Shown: positions 1-4,018 of the stretch, piece after piece
How positions within the stretch are numbered: position 1 is the stretch's first letter
Layout of the letters: every line of letters starts with the position of its first letter
Origin: RGIG4140 sp045638265
Lineage (GTDB): Bacteria; Pseudomonadota; Alphaproteobacteria; CAAHEQ01; UBA3637
DNA length: 5,903 nucleotides
Assembly: GCA_045638265.1 (NCBI GenBank)
Contig: JAZUBA010000004.1
Location: forward strand, 1 to 5,903
Direction of reading: 5' to 3'
The notes under the pieces: model-generated
Told to the model about the DNA's origin: nothing
Database searches by the model: none
The model's input: the letters and a program-made list of their open reading frames with translations, nothing else
Translations under genes and position numbers: made by a program

Positions 1-258
1 ATAGTTTTCTGTCGTCATTGTTCCATTGTCATAGGGGGTTCCTAATGACAACATTTTTTGAGCATTGCGAGATGTTACCAATGCTGTTGCCAACTGATGT
101 GATGCCATATTGATTTCATTCAGCACATTGTTGGCACGATATTTATTCATCGCATAGGTATAACCTTGAATGCCACCGATTGATAACACGCCAATAATGG
201 CTAGAACGCCAAGCATTTCCACCATTGACCGACCTGTTTCATTTGTATCTGGTTGCAT
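1..258 (-). CDS. Type IV prepilin-like / pseudopilin protein, 3'-truncated by the window edge
   Basis: The minus-strand frame is open from an ATG at 256-258 to the left edge (86 codons, no stop), so the C-terminal half is missing. The start is set by a purine-rich Shine-Dalgarno (AGGGGGA, about 266-271) seven bases upstream. The N-terminus has a nine-residue leader ending in Gly9, then Arg-Ser-Met-Val-Glu and a hydrophobic helix (about residues 15-30, GVLAIIGVLS). This is the class III signal read by prepilin peptidase: Gly at -1 and Glu at +5 (Glu14) of the mature protein. After the helix comes an amphipathic stretch (YAMNKYRANN...) typical of the pilin alpha-1 spine. Members assemble from the inner membrane into pili or type II secretion pseudopili. 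Oddities are Arg rather than Phe/Met at +1 and an acidic leader (DTNE) instead of a basic one. Major pilin, minor pilin and pseudopilin cannot be told apart from this half. Confidence 0.85.
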   Translation of the reverse strand, partial: MQPDTNETGRSMVEMLGVLAIIGVLSIGGIQGYTYAMNKYRANNVLNEINMASHQLATALVTSRNAQKMLSLGTPYDNGTMTTENY

Positions 259-309
259 ATCATTTCCCCCTGTTTTATTAAAATTATGTAATAAAATCAA
301 TCTAATTAT

Positions 310-338
310 ATTGTAACAAAAGGTACGTTAAATTGCAA
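310..338 (-). promoter_or_regulatory. Sigma70-type promoter of the prepilin gene
   Basis: On the minus strand a -35 box TTGCAA (333-338) is followed by exactly 17 bases and a -10 box TACAAT (310-315). The predicted transcript starts near 303, giving a leader of about 45 bases before the prepilin ATG at 258. A perfect TATAAT (305-310) overlaps the -10 but sits 22 bases from the -35, so it is the less likely choice. The spacer contains the ACGTACCTT core of a 30-nt element that recurs in inverse orientation at 448-477, so the promoter may be under operator control. Confidence 0.55.
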
Positions 339-339
339 C
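310..339 (-). promoter_or_regulatory. Element copy 1 (GTTGCA-N5-ACGTACCTT-N4-TACAAT), covering the prepilin promoter
   Basis: Read on the minus strand from 339 to 310, this element has GTTGCA, five bases, the core ACGTACCTT (320-328), four bases, then TACAAT. It matches the element at 448-477 (plus strand) at 21 of 30 positions with identical spacing. It spans the prepilin -35, spacer and -10 almost exactly, which is where a repressor or spacer-binding regulator would act. The operator role is inferred; no known regulator consensus was recognised. Confidence 0.4.
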
Positions 340-341
340 AC

Positions 342-378
342 TTTTTTTTATTTTTATGCATTTTTTTTAATTTTTATG
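342..378. repeat. T-rich imperfect tandem repeat, two units
   Basis: Two units lie side by side: 342-358 (eight T, A, five T, ATG) and 361-378 (eight T, AA, five T, ATG). They differ by one inserted A and are separated by CA. The tracts lie just upstream of the prepilin -35 on the minus strand, where they appear as phased A-tracts. Such tracts can bend DNA or act as an UP element for RNA polymerase; that function is inferred. Confidence 0.5.
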
Positions 379-447
379 ATTGCTAATTGTTGGCTTATTT
401 GTGATATTCCCCTGTTTTCTCCCATTTTTGGGCTTGTATGCGAAATC

Positions 448-477
448 GTTGCACATAAACGTACCTTAATATGCAAC
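448..477 (+). promoter_or_regulatory. Element copy 2 (GTTGCA-N5-ACGTACCTT-N4-TGCAAC), inverted relative to copy 1
   Basis: On the plus strand GTTGCA (448-453) and TGCAAC (472-477) form a perfect six-base dyad, extended to seven by the flanking C (447) and G (478). The asymmetric core ACGTACCTT lies at 459-467. The layout 6-5-9-4-6 equals that of the element over the prepilin promoter, and the two point towards each other, with centres about 139 bases apart. No good -10 box fits this copy in either direction, so it looks like a distal operator or the second end of a short inverted-repeat unit, not a promoter. Confidence 0.4.
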
Positions 478-571
478 GCATAACGAATTGAAAAATAACT
501 ATTTTTTATATTTTTTATATCGTTTTATTCAATCAACACACTATCTAAATGTACAGATAAAAATATTATAT

Positions 572-608
572 AAAAAAAATCCTTTGCTATTACTTAACAA
601 AGGATTTT
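572..608 (-). terminator. Rho-independent terminator of the lectin-like gene
   Basis: An 11-bp perfect stem (576-586 with 598-608, core ATCCTTTG/CAAAGGAT) closes an 11-base loop. On the minus strand it is followed by an unbroken T run (572-577 and beyond). It lies 26 bases downstream of the stop codon of the 634-1053 gene. The plus strand also has T-rich sequence after the stem, so it may work in both directions. Confidence 0.85.
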
Positions 609-633
609 ATCGTTATTTTTTTTACTCAAATTC

Positions 634-1053
634 TTATTTAGGTGCACAAATGGTATATTTACTTGCATCGGCTTTTCCAAAACTATTCAGTGAACCGGCA
701 CGAGGATTAATCACACGGGCACTTCCTGTATTTAAACTGACTGCTGTCCATGTAAAAACATTGCCTGAATAGGCATTCACAATGTTTGGACAGGCACCGT
801 TAGATGTTGCTCCCATCCATTTTTCTTCATCACTAACATAACATAAATCCGTTAAATCCCCCAACTTCATGCCTTGTGCTTCACACCACGCAAAAGCACT
901 CCACCAATTCATACTGATTTTACTGACACAATAAACTTTGCCGTTTTTACCGACAGCTTCATCTCCGCCCGTACAAGCCGAATAAGACGGCAAAGCAGTC
1001 AAACAAATCAAACCAAATAAAACAGGTAAGATAACTGATTTTTGAAAACGCAT
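634..1053 (-). CDS. Small secreted Cys-rich protein with C-type-lectin-like layout
   Basis: The gene encodes 139 residues. It starts at ATG 1051-1053 behind AAGGGGAA (centred on 1065-1068), a slightly long spacing of 11 bases. Residues 1-26 are a Sec signal peptide: basic start (RFQK), hydrophobic core (VILPVLFGLICLTAL), and a cut after SYSA. The mature part has six cysteines (27, 42, 57, 71, 88, 136). Cys27/Cys42 could form the short N-terminal disulfide of long-form C-type-lectin-like domains. Cys57, in the aromatic-rich helix MNWWSAFAWCEAQGMKL, with Cys136 near the end (YTICAPK) would form the long-range disulfide. Cys71/Cys88 would be the remaining pair. The phrase FTWTAVSLNTG also fits a lectin-like late strand. 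The protein is probably periplasmic or surface-exposed, perhaps an adhesin or pilus accessory given the nearby prepilin. The fold and role are inferred from pattern only; the specific ligand is unknown. Confidence 0.75.
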   Translation of the reverse strand: MRFQKSVILPVLFGLICLTALPSYSACTGGDEAVGKNGKVYCVSKISMNWWSAFAWCEAQGMKLGDLTDLCYVSDEEKWMGATSNGACPNIVNAYSGNVFTWTAVSLNTGSARVINPRAGSLNSFGKADASKYTICAPK

Positions 1054-1100
1054 AACGATTTATTCCCCTTATTTAAAATCTGAATATCATTTATTTGATT

Positions 1101-1129
1101 AATATATCTATTTTATTTTTAAAAATCAA
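1101..1129 (-). promoter_or_regulatory. Possible promoter of the lectin-like gene
   Basis: On the minus strand TTGATT (1124-1129) is followed by 17 bases and TATATT (1101-1106). This would start transcription near 1094, about 40 bases before the ATG at 1053. The region is so AT-rich that such matches arise easily. The upstream 1206-3236 gene lacks a clear terminator, so read-through from it is also possible. Confidence 0.35.
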
Positions 1130-1205
1130 ATAAAAAATCATCAAAGAAACACAAACAATGCAAATACCTTACAAAAAAAACATCATTGCCACTTTAAAAA
1201 AAAGT

Positions 1206-3236
1206 TTATTCTTTTTCATTTGATTTTTTTAAGATTTTCGAGAAACTATTTTTCTTCACCATCATCTCCAACATGTCTTTTTTAAGAGGTACAAGCTCAC
1301 TTTTTAACACGGCATAAGTTTCTGTTAAACTCGGCTGATTTTCTACTGTATAGTTTGATTTGTTAAAATCATTTATTATATTACTCAAAGATAAACTGAG
1401 TGTTCCGGTTTTTTGTATATCTAAGTTCGCTTTAGACAAATCAACCGTATCTTTAATAGCATTATAGCTAACACTTAAAGAATAAAACTTGTTTATCATT
1501 TTTTCATTGTCTTTTTGAGAACTAAAAGAAGCCGTAACAATATTTTGGAACTCTTCGTCCGACAAAGAAGTCGAATTCAAACGTTGTCCTATCTCTCTCA
1601 AGAAGGGGAAATTTACACTTGTCAAATTTTGTGAAGATGTCGATCCACTACTCGTTGTTGTGGCAACATTTGTTTTTTGCTTAATGACTTCCCCAACAGC
1701 AGATATAATAAAAGGATGCACATATGCCGGCTGATTCGTTTGATTATTTATTACTTGGAAAGTACCTTGACTATTTGATTGAGGGTTAATACTTGGTAAA
1801 ATTTTTTCATAAATACCTCGATAAATTTTATTCAAAATTCTCAAATATTCTTTCAGATCAACACTAATGGAAACATTCTCTCCATGACATAATTTATTTC
1901 GTTCGTCCCAAGCAAGATTCAAAACTTTGTCTTCGTTTGCATTAATTAACCCTGTAACAACAAACACCGAACCTTTAATTTTTTGCTGTAAAACTTGCAT
2001 TAATGTATTTTTTAAAATCTTTTGTTCATCTAAAAGACGAATAAGTTCACTGTTTTTTTCTGTCAAAGAAATATGTTTCGTTTGAGTATTACCTTGATTT
2101 TTGTTGTTGGTTTGAGTTGTATTATTTTGATTCGATTCAAAGACCTTCATATATTGATTAATTTTTTTGTTAATATCCGCTTCACTCATACCACTCACTT
2201 GAGATAACTCAGTAACAAGCCCTTTTTCAAATCCGGGTAAATAACTTACCGGATTAATAGGCATTTCACTTGTATGAGATAAAGAATCACGAAGAGGTGT
2301 ATACTGCGAGGTAAAATTAGAATTAGAATTAGGATTCGTTAACTTTGCCAAATCATTTAAATATTCTACAGCCAATACAATATAGATTTCTGACAAACGT
2401 TGATGTCTGCGAATAGCTGTATCCACTTGAAGTTTATAGAATTGTTCAGTCAAATAATCTCTCTGTTCATTAATCTTCAAGCTTTTATCCATATTCTTGT
2501 TCATCTCGTTGACATGGTGAATTAACTGTATTAATTCACGCTCTTCCATCGGATGATCTTCCATATATTCCGAAAGGCTTTTATCAGTTTTAAATTTCGT
2601 CTGAATATATATATGTGGTGTAATCCAAATTTTGTGATGGACAAATGTTCCGTTCGGCGGTCTCTTATTAGAATACAACAATTCAATCGGTTTTTCATTT
2701 GGATTTGTTTTAACCGTAAGGTTTTCTATTAGTGGTAAATGTGATTGAACAGGACGAAATACGCCACCTAAAAACCGTCCATTGTTTAGTATATCATAAA
2801 AACTCTGACCATATTTAGCTAATAAATCTTCATCACCATACGAATCACAAACGTTAAACTTATCAACCTCACCGTTTTTTTTATTAGAAATATGCACTTC
2901 AAAATCATGAAAAGGCAATACAAAATCTTTAACTGCCTGTTCAGCATTCTCCTGAGATGTAGCAATAGCCATAATATCTTTTTGCGCCAATGTCTCAATA
3001 AACTCGTATGTTTCATTTTGTTTTTTTGGAGAATTGTTGCCATTTAATTTCAAATTAGCAGATTTCATTAAATGCGTTGCAATACACGCTACAATTTTCT
3101 TATAATAATCACTCTCTTTTGCCCATAAATCCAATTTTTTTGTTCGTTCATGCAAATACTTAAAAAATGCCAACTGATAACAAATATCATCTATTAATTT
3201 AGGTGCGTCGTTTGCACTATATTTTTGTTTTGACAA
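1206..3236 (-). CDS. Multi-module protein of unknown function with a HEPN-like R-x4-H segment
   Basis: I do not recognise this 676-residue protein as a whole. It has no signal peptide or membrane helix, so it is probably cytosolic. Asn/Gln/Thr/Ser-rich stretches (about 301-311, 369-388, 484-504, 524-541) divide it into modules: an N-terminal region of about 300 residues (helical start, mixed middle, helical 230-298), a short helical piece (335-368), a central module (390-482), and a helical C-terminus (541-676) ending Lys-rich. The central module has helices around DERNKLCHGE: Arg446, Asn447 and His451 make the R-x4-H motif of HEPN-superfamily domains, followed by a helix (DLKEYLRILNKIYRGIYEKI). 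HEPN domains are often RNases in toxin-antitoxin and defence systems, but some are inactive. A second, weaker R-x4-H occurs at Arg316/His321. The start is TTG with AGGAG seven bases upstream; the first internal Met is residue 57. No antitoxin-like small gene lies next to it. The divergent neighbour is the YrbL-like gene. Confidence 0.8.
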   Translation of the reverse strand: MSKQKYSANDAPKLIDDICYQLAFFKYLHERTKKLDLWAKESDYYKKIVACIATHLMKSANLKLNGNNSPKKQNETYEFIETLAQKDIMAIATSQENAEQAVKDFVLPFHDFEVHISNKKNGEVDKFNVCDSYGDEDLLAKYGQSFYDILNNGRFLGGVFRPVQSHLPLIENLTVKTNPNEKPIELLYSNKRPPNGTFVHHKIWITPHIYIQTKFKTDKSLSEYMEDHPMEERELIQLIHHVNEMNKNMDKSLKINEQRDYLTEQFYKLQVDTAIRRHQRLSEIYIVLAVEYLNDLAKLTNPNSNSNFTSQYTPLRDSLSHTSEMPINPVSYLPGFEKGLVTELSQVSGMSEADINKKINQYMKVFESNQNNTTQTNNKNQGNTQTKHISLTEKNSELIRLLDEQKILKNTLMQVLQQKIKGSVFVVTGLINANEDKVLNLAWDERNKLCHGENVSISVDLKEYLRILNKIYRGIYEKILPSINPQSNSQGTFQVINNQTNQPAYVHPFIISAVGEVIKQKTNVATTTSSGSTSSQNLTSVNFPFLREIGQRLNSTSLSDEEFQNIVTASFSSQKDNEKMINKFYSLSVSYNAIKDTVDLSKANLDIQKTGTLSLSLSNIINDFNKSNYTVENQPSLTETYAVLKSELVPLKKDMLEMMVKKNSFSKILKKSNEKE

Positions 3237-3248
3237 ACTTAAACTCCT
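3234..3248 (-). promoter_or_regulatory. Ribosome binding site that decides a TTG start
   Basis: On the minus strand AGGAG (3244-3248) lies seven bases before TTG (3234-3236), within an AAGAGGAG context. The next in-frame Met is residue 57 and lacks such a site, so TTG is the supported initiation codon of the HEPN-like gene. Confidence 0.8.
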
Positions 3249-3281
3249 CTTCAGCTCATTACATATGTTTTATTTTTTTAC

Positions 3282-3310
3282 ATTTTATCGTATGATTTAA
3301 CAAATGTCAA
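3282..3310 (-). promoter_or_regulatory. Near-consensus sigma70 promoter of the HEPN-like gene
   Basis: The minus strand has a perfect -35 TTGACA (3305-3310), a 17-base spacer and -10 TAAAAT (3282-3287). Transcription would start near 3275, about 39 bases before the TTG start at 3236. This is the best promoter match in the window and suggests strong basal transcription. Confidence 0.75.
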
Positions 3311-3350
3311 TATTTCTTAAATATTATACATAAAAAAACAAGTCATCCCC

Positions 3351-3379
3351 TTGCAAAAATAAAAATGATGTATTAGAAT
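3351..3379 (+). promoter_or_regulatory. Sigma70-type promoter of the YrbL-family gene
   Basis: The plus strand has TTGCAA (3351-3356), a 17-base spacer and TAGAAT (3374-3379). The start would fall near 3386, about 34 bases before the ATG at 3420. It is divergent from, and does not overlap, the promoter at 3282-3310. The TTGCAA -35 equals that of the prepilin promoter. No PhoP-box direct repeat, as known for enterobacterial yrbL, was found. Confidence 0.6.
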
Positions 3380-3419
3380 ACCATTATATGTAAAAACCGA
3401 TTTGATTTAAGGATAGGAT

Positions 3420-3995
3420 ATGTTGATTGTAAAAGATGCTTTATCATCTGGGGCAACTCGTGCGTGTTACAGACACCCGAATGATCCACGTAAATGCGTT
3501 AAAATTTTGTTTAATCCCAAAAAAATACATTTGATTTACAAACAACTAAAAAATAATGAAAAGTTGCAAAAACATTTGGCAGGATTTATTCCCCGTTGTT
3601 ATGGTATGACAGATACAAATTTAGGTAAAGGATTGATAGCCGAATTGATTTGCAATGATGATGGTCAAATTTCTCCAAACTTTGCCCATTGGCTTCAAAA
3701 CAACACATTGACACCTGATATTTTAGCTCAATTTGATACATTTTTTATCCGATTGTTAGAGCAAAAATTGTGGTTCTATGATTTTAATGCCGGTAATTTT
3801 GTTATTCAACATCTCAACGGAACAGATAAAGTGGTTTTTATTGATACCAAAAGTTATAATCACAACAATTCGTGGTCAATGCTGAAATTGGAATATATTA
3901 TCCCTGTGTTGGCACATCGCCGAATGAAACGTCGGATTTTGCGGTTTTATCGGAATCATAATTTAGAGATACCGGAAAAATTAAAAGGGCTTTAA
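3420..3995 (+). CDS. yrbL: YrbL family (PhoP-network type) kinase-like protein
   Basis: The gene encodes 191 residues and starts at ATG 3420 behind AAGGATAGG. The family signature is in the N-terminus: GATRACYRHPNDPRKCVKIL, residues 11-30, with Lys28 placed like the ATP-binding lysine of the kinase beta-3 strand. Further motifs of the reduced protein-kinase-like fold follow: FYDFNAGNFVI (119-129), with Asp121 and Asn126 as the catalytic-loop D-x4-N, and VFIDTKS (139-145), with Asp142 in the position of the metal-binding DFG aspartate. A basic tail (HRRMKRRILRFYRNH) follows. The length is close to that of enterobacterial YrbL, which belongs to the PhoP and BasR regulons; its biochemical role is poorly known. 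Relatives elsewhere sit near lipopolysaccharide genes, so phosphorylation of an envelope sugar is possible but unproven. The symbol marks the family, not proven orthology. The gene has its own promoter and ends in the terminator at 3983-4012. Confidence 0.85.
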   Translation: MLIVKDALSSGATRACYRHPNDPRKCVKILFNPKKIHLIYKQLKNNEKLQKHLAGFIPRCYGMTDTNLGKGLIAELICNDDGQISPNFAHWLQNNTLTPDILAQFDTFFIRLLEQKLWFYDFNAGNFVIQHLNGTDKVVFIDTKSYNHNNSWSMLKLEYIIPVLAHRRMKRRILRFYRNHNLEIPEKLKGL

Positions 3996-4012
3996 AAATG
4001 AAAGCCCTTTTT
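3983..4012. terminator. Terminator shared by the convergent YrbL-family and Cys-rich genes
   Basis: An 11-bp perfect stem (3983-3993 with 4001-4011, core AAGGGCTTT/AAAGCCCTT) encloses a 7-base loop and runs into five T on the plus strand (4008-4012). The left arm includes the last YrbL codons and the first base of its stop. On the minus strand the hairpin lies just past the TAG of the 4019 gene and is followed by TTTTAATTTTT, so it probably ends both transcripts. Only 23 bases separate the two stop codons. Confidence 0.85.
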
Positions 4013-4018
4013 GTTTAT

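Larger units (their letters stand above)
259..633. other. 375-bp intergenic region without a supported gene
   Basis: No convincing coding frame lies here. It holds the prepilin promoter (310-338), an inverted pair of 30-nt elements (310-339 and 448-477), a T-rich tandem repeat (342-378), and the terminator of the next gene (572-608). The part between 479 and 571 is plain AT-rich sequence in which I see nothing specific. An open plus-strand frame beginning at a TTG at 488 runs into the antisense of the 634-1053 gene and has no ribosome binding site, so I do not call it. Confidence 0.7.

Noticed and set aside
488..772. Plus-strand open frame from a TTG at 488
   Set aside because: It has no ribosome binding site, has low-complexity AT-rich codons in its first half, crosses a strong terminator hairpin, and in its second half is the antisense of the better-supported 634-1053 gene.
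973..984. Lipoprotein lipobox at Cys27 of the lectin-like protein
   Set aside because: The residues before the cysteine are Y-S-A; Tyr at -3 is a poor lipobox residue. Ordinary signal peptidase I cleavage with Cys27 in a disulfide fits better.
1191..1205. Terminator directly after the HEPN-like gene
   Set aside because: The palindrome ACTTT...AAAGT has only a 5-bp, nearly GC-free stem and no T tail directly after it. It is too weak to call.
2819..3043. Minus-strand open frame inside the HEPN-like gene
   Set aside because: It lies wholly within the 1206-3236 gene in another frame and shows no protein features of its own.
3339..3353. CAAG-N7-CTTG dyad touching the YrbL-family -35 box
   Set aside because: Four-base arms in AT-rich DNA are expected by chance, and no second copy was seen.
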